From the NCBI GenBank assembly GCA_020073465.1, contig JAIQFC010000018.1, positions 1 through 64,000 of the forward strand: a DNA stretch of 64,000 bases, written 5' to 3'. Source of the stretch: Terriglobia bacterium (GTDB lineage Bacteria; Acidobacteriota; Terriglobia; Terriglobales; Acidobacteriaceae). Shown piece after piece: positions 34,901-44,126 of this stretch (position 1 is its first letter; every line of letters starts with the position of its first letter). The translations under genes and the position numbers were made by a program. The notes beneath the pieces were generated by a model. The model was not told where the DNA came from. It saw nothing but the letters and a program-made list of their open reading frames with translations, and searched no databases.

Positions 34901-35887
34901 ATGGCCAAGTCGAATCTTTCTTCGTCGAACCAGATCGCTCCCCATTTTCTGGAAGCCGAGGACCGGAGCGAGGCTGCAAGACTGAGGCACGTGGTCGAAT
35001 CGCAGCAGTTCACTCTTCCCTTGCTCATGGACCTTTTTCGCCGGTCTCACGGTATGGAGCGTGTCGTGGCCCGGGGAGGCACACTCGAGTACCAGAACAA
35101 GATTCTCGCAACCTTGTTCTACCGGCCCTCCACCCGGACTCGCTTCTCTTTCGAGGCGGCGATGTACCGGTTGGGCGGCAAGGTCCTTTCCACCGAGCAG
35201 GCCGGTGCGTTTTCGTCAGAAATCGCGGGCGAGCAGGTGGAAGACTCCATCCGCATCATCGCGAACTATTCCGATGTCATCGTAGTTCGCCATTCCGAGG
35301 CTGGCGGGGCGCAACGGGCTGCACGAGTCTCGACGGTCCCAATCATCAACGCCGGAGACGGCGACGGAGGCCAGCATCCCACGCAGGCGCTGCTTGACTT
35401 GTACACGATCTATCGTGAACGGCCCCTGGTTGGCCTGAGCGTCGCCATCATCGGGGAACTGGACCGTGGCCGTACCGCGCGCTCGCTTGCTTACCTGCTG
35501 GCCAAGTTTGACCGGGTCAAGATTTTCTTTGTCAGCCCGCCGGAACTTCAGATGAAGCCGGATATCCTCGAATACCTCGACGAGCACGGTGTCCGCTACG
35601 AACTGGAATCTGATGTTGAACGCGTGATCGGCGAGGTGGACGTCGTTTATCAGACGCGCATTCGACCTGAGCGTGTCGTCGACGGCGGAGGCGTGAAGCG
35701 CTACGCCATCAATTCGGCATTGCTCAAGAGGATGAAATCCGACGCGCTCATTCTTCACCCTCTGCCCAGGACTGTTGAGTTAGACAAAGACGTGGACGAC
35801 GATCCGCGCGCGCTCTATTTTCGACAGGCCGCCAACGGACTTTATGTACGCATGGCATTACTGACAATGCTGTTGGACAAGGACTAG
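34901..35887 (+). CDS. pyrB: Aspartate carbamoyltransferase catalytic chain
   Basis: First committed step of pyrimidine synthesis: carbamoyl phosphate plus aspartate gives carbamoyl aspartate. It has 328 residues. Motifs are YRPSTRTRFSFE, GQHPTQALLDLYTI and LHPLPRTVELDKDV. It starts 6 bp after arcC. The N-terminus is ~30 residues longer than the E. coli chain. No pyrI or other pyr gene is nearby, which is unusual for a housekeeping copy, so this could be an extra copy tied to the ornithine genes. A diverged carbamoyltransferase with another acceptor is possible but less likely, given the motifs. Confidence 0.9.
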   Translation: MAKSNLSSSNQIAPHFLEAEDRSEAARLRHVVESQQFTLPLLMDLFRRSHGMERVVARGGTLEYQNKILATLFYRPSTRTRFSFEAAMYRLGGKVLSTEQAGAFSSEIAGEQVEDSIRIIANYSDVIVVRHSEAGGAQRAARVSTVPIINAGDGDGGQHPTQALLDLYTIYRERPLVGLSVAIIGELDRGRTARSLAYLLAKFDRVKIFFVSPPELQMKPDILEYLDEHGVRYELESDVERVIGEVDVVYQTRIRPERVVDGGGVKRYAINSALLKRMKSDALILHPLPRTVELDKDVDDDPRALYFRQAANGLYVRMALLTMLLDKD

Positions 35888-35917
35888 CTAACTACAATCC
35901 AAGATTGAGGAGAACGC

Positions 35918-37129
35918 ATGCCGACGACCGAACTGACCCCCACCCAGGAGTTCATCGAGCTCGAACACCAGTATGGAGCCCACAACTACCACCCGCTCGA
36001 TGTCGTCATCGATCGCGCCGAGGGCGTGTGGGTGTATGACGTGGAAGGCCGGCGCTACCTCGACTGCCTCGCGGCCTATTCTGCCGTGAACCAGGGACAT
36101 TGCCACCCTCGTATCCTGCAGACGCTGATCGAGCAAGCTCACAAAGTCACGCTCACTTCGCGTGCCTTCCGTAACGACCAGTTGCCCCTGTTCTATAAGG
36201 AGCTGCATGACCTGACTGGTTTCGATCTGGCGCTTCCCATGAATTCCGGCGCCGAAGCGGTGGAGACTGCCGTGAAGGCAGCGCGAAAGTGGGGATACAA
36301 GGTCAAGGGCATCCCCAACGACAAGGCCGAGATCATCGTCTGTGCCAACAACTTCCACGGCCGTACGGTAACCATCGTCAGCTTCTCGAGCGATCAGCAA
36401 TATCGTTACGGCTTCGGGCCATTCACGCCTGGGTTCAAGATCATTCCTTATGGCGATGCGGGCGCCTTGCGCGAAGCCATCACGCCAAACACCTGTGCAT
36501 TCCTCGTCGAGCCGATTCAGGGTGAGGCCGGCATCATTATTCCACCTGCGGGATATCTCAAAGAAGCATCCGCGATCTGCCGTGAGCATCGGGTGCTGCT
36601 CATGTGCGACGAGATTCAGTCCGGCCTGGGTCGTACGGGCGAACTGTTCGCGTACATGCACGAAGGGATCAGGCCGGATGTCCTCATCGTGGGCAAGGCG
36701 CTCTCCGGGGGCTTCTATCCGGTTTCCGCCGTCCTCGCGTCGAAGGAAGTCTTGGGTGTATTCAATCCCGGGGACCACGGCAGCACATTCGGCGGCAACC
36801 CGCTGGCATCTGCTGTGGCCCGCACTGCACTTCGCGTCTTGATTGAAGAAGAGATGGTGCGAAATTCTGCGGTCCTGGGCCGCTACTTCCTCGGTCGACT
36901 GCAAACCCTTCGCAGCGCTGATGTGAAGGAAGTCCGAGGCAAGGGGCTATGGATCGGCATCGAACTGCACAGCCCCGCGCGCCCTTACTGCGAGGCACTC
37001 AAGAAGGAAGGCCTGCTGTGCAAGGAGACCCACGACCACGTCATCCGCATCGCTCCGCCGCTGACCATCACTCGCGAAGAGATTGATTGGGCCTTCGAGC
37101 GGATTCGAAAAGTGATCGAAACCCGCTGA
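35918..37129 (+). CDS. rocD: Ornithine aminotransferase (class III PLP)
   Basis: Transfers the delta-amino group of ornithine to 2-oxoglutarate, giving glutamate semialdehyde. It has 403 residues. The class III aminotransferase fold shows the PLP lysine in [15 protein letters not shown], the upstream [11 protein letters not shown], and [13 protein letters not shown]. The close match of [20 protein letters not shown] to the N-terminus of ornithine-delta aminotransferases supports the substrate, though acetylornithine aminotransferase is related. GAGGAGA precedes the ATG. It is the last gene of the cluster, followed by a hairpin that includes its stop codon. Confidence 0.92.
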   Translation: MPTTELTPTQEFIELEHQYGAHNYHPLDVVIDRAEGVWVYDVEGRRYLDCLAAYSAVNQGHCHPRILQTLIEQAHKVTLTSRAFRNDQLPLFYKELHDLTGFDLALPMNSGAEAVETAVKAARKWGYKVKGIPNDKAEIIVCANNFHGRTVTIVSFSSDQQYRYGFGPFTPGFKIIPYGDAGALREAITPNTCAFLVEPIQGEAGIIIPPAGYLKEASAICREHRVLLMCDEIQSGLGRTGELFAYMHEGIRPDVLIVGKALSGGFYPVSAVLASKEVLGVFNPGDHGSTFGGNPLASAVARTALRVLIEEEMVRNSAVLGRYFLGRLQTLRSADVKEVRGKGLWIGIELHSPARPYCEALKKEGLLCKETHDHVIRIAPPLTITREEIDWAFERIRKVIETR

Positions 37130-37148
37130 CTTTGGGACCCAGCGGGTT
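37120..37148 (+). terminator. Terminator hairpin at the end of rocD
   Basis: AACCCGCTG (37120-37128) pairs with CAGCGGGTT (37140-37148) in a perfect 9-bp stem with an 11-nt loop, followed by AGTCTTTCC. The rocD stop codon lies at the stem-loop junction. Because the gene on the other strand converges here, it may serve both. Confidence 0.6.
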
Positions 37149-37209
37149 AGTCTTTCCAAGGCTCCGGCGCGCTATTCTGCATTCTCGCGGTCAGACTCTG
37201 CGCGCGCAC

Positions 37210-38547
37210 CTAGACCGTTGTGTGGGCGTGTTTTCTGGTGAACTGCGCCAGGATCTCCGCCAGTCCGGGATGGGTCACATCCTCCACCTCGTAAGTCACG
37301 CGCAGGCTCGGCTTGTTCAGCTTGATCAGATGTCCCAAATCAATTGGAGTCGCGACCAGCACCAGGTCGCAGTCCACGCGATTGATGGTCTCTTCCAGTT
37401 CATGCCGCTGCATGGCGCTGTAGCCCATGGCGGGCAGCAGACTGGTGAGATGCGGGTAGTGCTCGTAGGTCCAGCGAATCGATCCCACCGCGTAAGGCCG
37501 GGGATCGACCAATTCCGCCGCTCCACACTGCCGCGCAGCCACCACGCCCGCGCCGTACGGCATTTCGCCGTGGGTCAGCGTCGGTCCGTCCTCGACCACC
37601 AGAACCTTGCGACCTCTCACCAGTTCGGGCGCGGAGACTGAAACGCGGCAAGCGGTCTCAACCATGGTAGCTTTGGGATTGCTCGCGCGCACATTCCGCC
37701 GCACGGTTTCTACGTCCTGGGGAGAAGCCGTATCGACCTTGTTGATCACCACGACACCAGCGCGGCGTAGATTGACCTCTCCGGGGAAGTACGCTAGTTC
37801 GTGACCGGGACGGTGCGGGTCAACCACCACAATCTCGAGATCGGAAGCATAGAAGGGCGTGTCGTTGTTGCCGCCATCCCAGATCACAATGTCGGCTTCT
37901 TTCTCGGCCTGGCGCAGGATCTTTTCATAGTCCACTCCCGCGTACACGACCGTACCTTCGCGCAGGTGGGGTTCGTACTCTTCCCGTTCCTCAATCGTGC
38001 ATTGCTGTTGGTCGAGGTCGCTCATGACCGCAAAACGCTGCACCGCTTGAGCGGCCAGATCGCCATAGGGCATCGGATGACGGACCACAACCGGCTTCCA
38101 CCCCTCGCGCCTCAATTCCGAAGTAACCAGACGGCAGAGCGGGCTCTTGCCGCATCCCGTGCGCACCGCACAGATGGACACAACTGGCGCAGTTGACTTG
38201 ATCTGTGTCCGTTCCGAACCCAGAAGCCAGAAGTCTGCGCCGGTCGCCACTACACGCGAGGCCAGGTGCATCAGGTTCTGGTGTGAGATGTCACTGTAGG
38301 AGAACACGACGGCGTCGACGCTGTGCTCGCGAACCAGGTCCTCGAGATCTTTTTCCTCAAAGATGGGAATTCCCGCGGGATACAAAGCCCCAGCCAATTC
38401 CTTTGGGTAGCGCCGGTCCGCGATTCCGGGAATCTGGGTTGCCGTGAAACCGGCGATGTTGTATTCGGGGTTGTCGCGAAACACGACGTTGAAGTTATGA
38501 AAATCTCTGCCAGCGGCGCCGAGAATCAGGATTCTCTTGGTTTTCAC
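37210..38547 (-). CDS. Cyclic 2,3-diphosphoglycerate synthetase-like P-loop protein
   Basis: About 445 residues. An N-terminal Rossmann-like part (KTKRILILGAAGRDFHNFNV) is followed by a P-loop ATPase/GTPase part with AVRTGCGKSPLCR, a Walker-B-like IVIWDGGNNDTPF and VVINKVDTAS. This is the family named for archaeal cyclic 2,3-diphosphoglycerate synthetase. Bacterial members are common but their reaction is mostly unproven. I prefer the GTG at 38547 with AAAGGAG upstream over an earlier start at 38607. It converges on the argF-arcC-pyrB-rocD cluster and is divergent from the tricarboxylate operon. The context hints at a role with carbamoyl phosphate or another phosphorylated metabolite, not thermoprotection. 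Confidence 0.8.
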   Translation of the reverse strand: MKTKRILILGAAGRDFHNFNVVFRDNPEYNIAGFTATQIPGIADRRYPKELAGALYPAGIPIFEEKDLEDLVREHSVDAVVFSYSDISHQNLMHLASRVVATGADFWLLGSERTQIKSTAPVVSICAVRTGCGKSPLCRLVTSELRREGWKPVVVRHPMPYGDLAAQAVQRFAVMSDLDQQQCTIEEREEYEPHLREGTVVYAGVDYEKILRQAEKEADIVIWDGGNNDTPFYASDLEIVVVDPHRPGHELAYFPGEVNLRRAGVVVINKVDTASPQDVETVRRNVRASNPKATMVETACRVSVSAPELVRGRKVLVVEDGPTLTHGEMPYGAGVVAARQCGAAELVDPRPYAVGSIRWTYEHYPHLTSLLPAMGYSAMQRHELEETINRVDCDLVLVATPIDLGHLIKLNKPSLRVTYEVEDVTHPGLAEILAQFTRKHAHTTV

Positions 38548-38621
38548 AGAGCAAGCTCCTTTGTCACCGTCTATTACAAAAGGAGCACGACTGCAAGGCC
38601 GTGACAACCGTCTCTCCAGCG

Positions 38622-38637
38622 CGTGATCTCAGTCACA
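38622..38637. promoter_or_regulatory. Crp/Fnr-family-like operator in divergent region
   Basis: CGTGATCTCAGTCACA matches TGTGA-N6-TCACA at 9 of 10 fixed positions. A second inverted repeat, GTGTG-GAAT-CACAC, lies at 38708-38721. Both sit between the divergent starts at 38547 and 38791, where control of the tricarboxylate operon is expected. Confidence 0.4.
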
Positions 38638-38790
38638 GGCGACGCCGGATCGGCTGTCCGATCCAGGTTAGACGCATGGCCAAAGAGCCGTTTGAAGCGT
38701 CGTCAATGTGTGGAATCACACCCCTTTGTGATGCTAATCCTCGCTCCAGATGTCCCGGCACAGTAAGTTCGCTAGGTCGGAGCGTGGAGA

Positions 38791-39351
38791 ATGCGCGAAG
38801 CCCTCAATCGGCTTTGGCCGGAGATCGGCTGGATCCAGGATCTCCAACTGCGTGAACAGGTTACGCAGACCTGGCTCAAGGCTCTGGAACGCAGCCCCCT
38901 CAAGCCCGAGGATCTGACCCGGATTCCCTTTACCCTGCTGGTTCCGAACTGTCCCATCACCTTCATGGAGCACAAGCGCTGCGTGGTGCAGATTGCGCGC
39001 GACAGCGCCCTGGCCATGCAGCACTTCATGGGGCGCGCCTTGCCCATCGAAATGGACACTGTAATTGCGGGCGCAATCCTGGCCGACGTGGGCAAGTTGC
39101 TTGAATACGAACTCGGGCCCGATGGCAAGAGTCGGCAGAGCGAGCGCGGCGAGGCCTTGCGGCATCCGTTCACCGGAGTTGCCCTGGCGATGGAGTGCGG
39201 CGTGCCGGACTCCGTCTGCCACATCATCGCGGCTCACGCCGCCGAAGGCGACCTCGTCAAGCGCACTACGGAGGCTTTCATCGTGCATCACGCCGACTTC
39301 ATGGCGTTCCTGCCGCTCAAGAATCCGAAGAACATCAAGGTGAAATCATAA
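38791..39351 (+). CDS. HD-domain-like protein
   Basis: A 186-residue protein with the order of an HD phosphohydrolase: an early His in FMEHKRCVVQIAR, then AILADVGKLLEYE, RHPFTGVALAMECGVPDS and HIIAAHAAEGD. The His of the central HD pair is replaced by Ala (LADVGK), while the Asp and the later HP and H residues remain. Metal binding may be altered. GGAG lies close before the ATG. It is the first gene of the operon with prpD-like, aconitase, dehydrogenase and citrate lyase genes, and ends 11 bp before the next start. The substrate is unknown. Confidence 0.72.
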   Translation: MREALNRLWPEIGWIQDLQLREQVTQTWLKALERSPLKPEDLTRIPFTLLVPNCPITFMEHKRCVVQIARDSALAMQHFMGRALPIEMDTVIAGAILADVGKLLEYELGPDGKSRQSERGEALRHPFTGVALAMECGVPDSVCHIIAAHAAEGDLVKRTTEAFIVHHADFMAFLPLKNPKNIKVKS

Positions 39352-39362
39352 GGAGAGATTCC

Positions 39363-40844
39363 TTGTCAGCATCAAAATCGATTTCCGCACCGAAAGAGAC
39401 CGTGACCGCCAGGATGTCTCGCTGGGCCGCGGGTCTGCAATACAAAGACCTCTCACAGGACGCGATCTACCAGGCCAAGCGCTTTCTGCTCGACTCAGTC
39501 GGGTGCGCCCTGGGCGGCTACCGGCAGCATGACGTGAAAATCGCGCTGGAAGTTCTTGACGAGGTTGCTGGGCCCGGGCCTGCAACCGTAATTGGGACCG
39601 GCAAACGGGTCGATCCAGTCTCTGCGTCGCTCGCCAACGCGCTGATGATCCGCTGCATGGACTACAACGACATCTACTGGAAGCAGGATCCATCGCATCC
39701 CTCCGACATTTTTCCCGCGGCCATGGCCTGCTGCGAGCGTGCCAGGAGCGACGGCAGGGACCTGATCGTTGGCCTCGTACTCGGGCATGAGTTCGAGATG
39801 CGTTTCTGCGAAGCCGCTTTCCCGGGAATTCGTGAGCGCGGCTGGCACCATGCCACGTTAACCGCATTTGTTTCACCCATGGTTGCCGGACGTGCCTTGC
39901 GTCTGTCCTGGGAGCAGATCCAGCACGCCATCGGAATCTCGGCCAGCCGTCATTGCACTCTCGGGGCGGTAACCGCCGGCAAGCTGACCATGATGAAGAA
40001 CACGGTCGACCCGATGGCCACCCAGAGCGGTGTGTTTGCGGCGCTGCTGGCGGAAAAAGGTTACTCCGGTCCCGAGCATGTCATGGACGGCAAGGAAGGA
40101 TTGACTCACGTCTTTGGTCCGGATTGGAAATTGAATCTTCTTACCGATGGCCTGGGCGAGTCGTGGCGTATCACGCAATGCGGGATGAAGGCATTTCCCA
40201 CCGAAGCTCTGACGCACACGCCCATCTCGGCTGTGCTCGACTTGGTCAAGACGAACGATCTGCATCCCGACCAGGTGGAAAAGATTCAGATCCGGTCGCT
40301 GGCCCGCGCGGCCGACATTCTTTCCGATCCCAGCAAGTACGATCCGCACACCAAGGAGACTGCGGATCACTCCCTGCCCTACGTGATCGCGGCGGCGCTG
40401 GTCGACCGGCAGGTCACGCCAGCGCAGTTCACCATGGAGAAGATCAGGGATCCGAAGATCCGGGAACAGCTCAAGAAGGTGGAGGTCGTCGCCGACCCGG
40501 AGATTGAAAAAGTATTTCCAGCGTTACAGAGGGTTATCGTGCACATCAACACTACCGACGGACACGTATTCAGCAAGCAGCTTGACTATCCCAAAGGCGA
40601 TCCCCGCAATCCGCTCACCGATCAGGACGTGGAAGAAAAGTTCGCAGGGCTCGCCGACGGTGTGCTGTCGAGCACCGCCCAGAGAAGGCTGAAAGAGTCG
40701 ATCTGGAACCTCGAGGACAGCGACTCTGTGAGCAGGCTGATGGCGCTGATGAAGGCGGACACGGAGAAGAAGACCGTGAGGGTCAGAAGCAAAGCGAAAT
40801 TGCGGGTGCATGGCAAGCAACGTCGGAAGCCTGTACTGGCTTGA
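39363..40844 (+). CDS. MmgE/PrpD family dehydratase
   Basis: A 493-residue member of the MmgE/PrpD family, which includes 2-methylcitrate dehydratase and cis-aconitate decarboxylase. Typical parts are FLLDSVGCALGGY, ANALMIRCMDYNDIYW, the HPSDIFPAAMACCE segment with a conserved His, and KETADHSLPYVIAAALV. The start is TTG at 39363: AAGGAGAGA lies 7-8 nt upstream and the family homology begins soon after. Longer starts would run into the HD gene. Nothing in the sequence fixes the substrate. Partnered with an aconitase, a dehydrogenase and citrate lyase subunits, a tricarboxylic acid is the likely substrate. Confidence 0.9.
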   Translation: MSASKSISAPKETVTARMSRWAAGLQYKDLSQDAIYQAKRFLLDSVGCALGGYRQHDVKIALEVLDEVAGPGPATVIGTGKRVDPVSASLANALMIRCMDYNDIYWKQDPSHPSDIFPAAMACCERARSDGRDLIVGLVLGHEFEMRFCEAAFPGIRERGWHHATLTAFVSPMVAGRALRLSWEQIQHAIGISASRHCTLGAVTAGKLTMMKNTVDPMATQSGVFAALLAEKGYSGPEHVMDGKEGLTHVFGPDWKLNLLTDGLGESWRITQCGMKAFPTEALTHTPISAVLDLVKTNDLHPDQVEKIQIRSLARAADILSDPSKYDPHTKETADHSLPYVIAAALVDRQVTPAQFTMEKIRDPKIREQLKKVEVVADPEIEKVFPALQRVIVHINTTDGHVFSKQLDYPKGDPRNPLTDQDVEEKFAGLADGVLSSTAQRRLKESIWNLEDSDSVSRLMALMKADTEKKTVRVRSKAKLRVHGKQRRKPVLA

Positions 40845-40893
40845 GCGCGACTCGCGCCGTGGCCTTTCCCGCGAGCGCAAACCGGAGCTCAAC

Positions 40894-42879
40894 ATGCCCC
40901 AGACCATCGTTGAAAAGATCGCGCAAGCCCACCTTGCCGAAGGGCCGAAGCGGCCGCTGCGTGCCGGCGACTTCGTTTCCATCCGTCCGTTCCATGTGAT
41001 GACGCACGACAACACTTCGGCAGTGATGAGCAAGTTCAAAGCGATTGGCGCAAAAAGGGTCTGCGATCCCGGGCAGCTTGTGTTTGCGCTTGATCACGAC
41101 ATACAGAATCACGATGAAGGGAACCTCAAGAAGTACCGCTCCATTGAGGCCTTTGCCAAGGAATACGGAGTCGACTTCTACCCCGCAGGCTCAGGCATCG
41201 GGCACCAGATCATGGTGGAGCGCGGCTACGTCGTGCCGGGATCGTTTGTGGTTGCTTCCGACTCGCACTCCAACATGTACGGAGCCTTGAGCGCCATTGG
41301 AACACCCATCGTACGCACCGATGCTGCAGCAGTTTGGGCCACGGGCGAATTCTGGTGGCAGATTCCACGCTCGATCCAGGTTGTGTTGGAAGGTTCGTTA
41401 CCCGAGGGCGCCACCGGCAAAGACGTAATCATCACCCTCTGCGGTTTGTACAACCACGACGAGGCTCTGAATGCGGCGGTCGAGTTCTCCGGGCCAGGAG
41501 TAGCGAGCCTATCCATGGACGCTCGCCTTTCCATCTCCAACATGAGCACCGAGTGGGGCCCGCTGGTGGCTTGGTTCCCGGTGGATGAGATCACGATCAC
41601 GTACTTGCGGAGCGTGTACCAGCAACTCAAAGGGCAGGGTATTGAGCGGTTCCCGAATCAAGATATGGATGGCTGGGCTGCGAATCCGCCGCGTCCCGAC
41701 CCTGATGTGGCCTATGCCGCCCGCATTGTTCTCGACCTCGGGCAGGTGACGCCCCATGTTTCCGGCCCGGACACCGTTCAGGCAATGCAGTCGCTCGCCG
41801 GAATCGAGAAGAAGAAGGTTGCCATCCAGAAGGCGTACCTGATTTCCTGCGCGAACTCGCGGGTCGAAGATCTCGAGGCTGCAGCGTGGATATTGTGCGG
41901 CAAGAGAGTCGCACCCAGTGTGAAGTTCTATCTCGGGGCCGCAAGCGCATGGGTACAGCAGGAAGCTGAGCGGCGCGGTGTCTGGCAGACGCTGCTCGAT
42001 GCCGGCGCGAACCCTCTGCCTCCCGGATGCGGCCCATGCATCGGCCTCGGAACCGGCCTTCTGGAAAAGGGCGAAGTCGGCATCTCCTCAACCAACCGCA
42101 ATTTCAAGGGGCGCATGGGATCACGCGACGCCCAGTGTTATCTCGCCAGTCCAGAGGTGGTCGCAGCATCGGCGATCGCGGGCTACATCACCGGGCCGAG
42201 CCGATTTGCGGATCGTACTCCGGACCGGCGGTACCAGGAGTTTCCGTCGAACGGAGCAGGACCGAAAGAGAAAGTCGAAATTCTCCCAGGATTCCCGGAG
42301 CGCCTTGCAGGCCGCCTGGTGTTTCTCCCGCAAGATAATGTCAACACCGACGCCATCTACGGCAAGGACTACACCTATCGCGACGACATGACCCCGGAAA
42401 TGATGGCCAAGGTCGTGATGGAAAACCATGACCCGCAGTTTGCCGCACGCACGCAAGCGGGTGACGTGATCGTCAGCGGATTCAACTTCGGCACCGGATC
42501 CAGCCGCGAGCAGGCCGTCACTTGCCTGAAGGCCAAAGGCATTCCACTCGTGATTGCTGCCAGCTTCTCGCAGACCTACCTGCGCAACGCCTACAACAAC
42601 GGCTTCCTGTGCATCGAAGTGCCGGAGTTGACCAAGCGCTTAAGGGCGCAGTTTTCCAACGCGATCGAAGCGAAAGAGAAGACCATCATTCCGGGTGATG
42701 CCGTTGAGATCGACTTCACCTCGAGCACCATTCAGTGGCGTGGTGAGAAGTTTACCTTCCCGCCCCTGGGCACGGTGCCGCAGTCGCTGGTCATCGCGGG
42801 AGGCATCGAGAATCTGGTCGCCAGGAAGTTGGGACTTGCGGAATTGCAGAGCGAGCGTGTGGAAGTGACGGCCCGGTAA
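40894..42879 (+). CDS. Aconitase family hydratase, homoaconitase (Lys4/LysF)-like
   Basis: A 661-residue single-chain hydro-lyase with large and small (swivel) domains fused. [4Fe-4S] ligands are the Cys in YLISCANSRVEDL and the pair in PPGCGPCIGLGTG. The active-site loop reads SSTNRNFKGRMGS. In the small domain, YGKDYTYRDDMTPEMMAKV, then GFNFGTGSSREQA, is strikingly like fungal homoaconitase Lys4. Substrates could be citrate, homocitrate or another tricarboxylate. CGGAG lies 6-7 nt before the ATG. An earlier ATG at 40810 lies inside the prpD-like gene and is less likely. It lies 14 bp before the dehydrogenase gene. Confidence 0.92.
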   Translation: MPQTIVEKIAQAHLAEGPKRPLRAGDFVSIRPFHVMTHDNTSAVMSKFKAIGAKRVCDPGQLVFALDHDIQNHDEGNLKKYRSIEAFAKEYGVDFYPAGSGIGHQIMVERGYVVPGSFVVASDSHSNMYGALSAIGTPIVRTDAAAVWATGEFWWQIPRSIQVVLEGSLPEGATGKDVIITLCGLYNHDEALNAAVEFSGPGVASLSMDARLSISNMSTEWGPLVAWFPVDEITITYLRSVYQQLKGQGIERFPNQDMDGWAANPPRPDPDVAYAARIVLDLGQVTPHVSGPDTVQAMQSLAGIEKKKVAIQKAYLISCANSRVEDLEAAAWILCGKRVAPSVKFYLGAASAWVQQEAERRGVWQTLLDAGANPLPPGCGPCIGLGTGLLEKGEVGISSTNRNFKGRMGSRDAQCYLASPEVVAASAIAGYITGPSRFADRTPDRRYQEFPSNGAGPKEKVEILPGFPERLAGRLVFLPQDNVNTDAIYGKDYTYRDDMTPEMMAKVVMENHDPQFAARTQAGDVIVSGFNFGTGSSREQAVTCLKAKGIPLVIAASFSQTYLRNAYNNGFLCIEVPELTKRLRAQFSNAIEAKEKTIIPGDAVEIDFTSSTIQWRGEKFTFPPLGTVPQSLVIAGGIENLVARKLGLAELQSERVEVTAR

Positions 42880-42893
42880 CAGGAGGAATCATC

Positions 42894-44126
42894 ATGGCGA
42901 AATACACGGTTGTGACCATGCCCGGCGACGGAATCGGGAACCAGGTCCTGCCCCAAGCCTTGCGTCTGCTGCGAGCAGTCGGCTTCGACGCTGAATACCT
43001 CCACGCCGACATCGGCTGGGAATGCTGGTGCAAGCAGGGCAATGCACTGCCGGAGCGCACAGTCGAACTGCTGGCGAAGCACAAGCTCGGGCTGTTTGGC
43101 GCCATCACCTCCAAGCCCAAGAGAGAAGCCGAGGCCGAACTCAATCCGGATCTCAAGGGCAAGGGCTATTCCTACTTCAGCCCGATCGTGACCATGCGCC
43201 AGCGCTTCAATCTTGACACCTGCATCCGGCCCTGTGTCTCGTTCCCCGGCAATCCGCTGAATTTCATTCGGAAACGGTCTGACGGTGGCTTCGACGAGCC
43301 CCTGGTCAACGTGGTCGTCTTCCGGCAAAACACCGAAGGCCTCTACGTTGGAGTCGAGTGGACCAATCCTCCGGAACAGGTGCGCTCTGCTCTTGCAGCA
43401 CATCCAAAATTCAAACCGTTTGTCGGCACGCCGGGATCTGACCTGGCCGTCTCCGTTCGCATCATCACCCGCCGCGCGGCCCGCAAAATCTGCAAGGCGG
43501 CCTTCGAATGGGCCCGGAAGTACAGCTACAAGTCTGTCACCATCTGTGAGAAGCCGAACGTGCTGCGCGAAACCTCCGGAATGATGGAAGAGGAAGCGAA
43601 GGCCGTGGCGAAGGAGTACCCGGGAATCGCACTGTGGTCCACGAACATCGACGCGCAAACCATGTGGCTTACCAAGAATCCCGAGGAATATGGAGTCGTC
43701 GTGGCGTCGAACCTGTTTGGTGACGTGATCTCCGACGCGTTCGCTGGTCTGATTGGCGGTCTGGGTTTCGCTGCGTCCGGCAACATCGGAGACGAGGTCG
43801 CCGTTTTCGAGCCCACCCACGGCTCCGCACCGAAGTACGCGGAACTCGACCCTCCGATCGTGAATCCCATTGCCATGTTCTTGTCTGCAGTCATGATGCT
43901 CGAGCATGTCGGCGAGACTGAGAAGGCCAAGCGCATTCGCGACGCCATCGCCGTCGTTGTAAAGGAAGGCAGGGTGCGCACCTATGACATGATGCGCCTG
44001 TGCGGCGGCCCGAATGCAATTCGTCGGGGCGCAGCCTCTACGATTGAGATGACCGACGCAGTACTGGCCAAGGTTGAAACCAGTGAGGATGTCGCTTGTG
44101 CAGTCTCGGGACGGGGGTCAGCGTGA
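42894..44126 (+). CDS. Isocitrate/isopropylmalate-family dehydrogenase
   Basis: A 410-residue decarboxylating dehydrogenase of the isocitrate/3-isopropylmalate/homoisocitrate family. The substrate-binding loop is VVFRQNTEGLYVGVEW. The Mg-binding aspartates are in SNLFGDVISDAFAGLIGG and the cofactor segment is EPTHGSAPKYA. AGGAGG lies directly upstream of the ATG. The N-terminal GWECWCKQGNALPERTVELL is not typical of textbook Icd. Isocitrate, homoisocitrate or a related acid from the neighbouring aconitase is the likely substrate. The stop overlaps the next start (GTGA). Confidence 0.92.
   Translation: MAKYTVVTMPGDGIGNQVLPQALRLLRAVGFDAEYLHADIGWECWCKQGNALPERTVELLAKHKLGLFGAITSKPKREAEAELNPDLKGKGYSYFSPIVTMRQRFNLDTCIRPCVSFPGNPLNFIRKRSDGGFDEPLVNVVVFRQNTEGLYVGVEWTNPPEQVRSALAAHPKFKPFVGTPGSDLAVSVRIITRRAARKICKAAFEWARKYSYKSVTICEKPNVLRETSGMMEEEAKAVAKEYPGIALWSTNIDAQTMWLTKNPEEYGVVVASNLFGDVISDAFAGLIGGLGFAASGNIGDEVAVFEPTHGSAPKYAELDPPIVNPIAMFLSAVMMLEHVGETEKAKRIRDAIAVVVKEGRVRTYDMMRLCGGPNAIRRGAASTIEMTDAVLAKVETSEDVACAVSGRGSA

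Noticed and set aside
35888-36904. A 338-residue open frame on the minus strand
   Set aside because: Antisense to ornithine aminotransferase, which has full motifs.
42732-43907. A 391-residue open frame on the minus strand
   Set aside because: Antisense to the isocitrate/isopropylmalate-type dehydrogenase.
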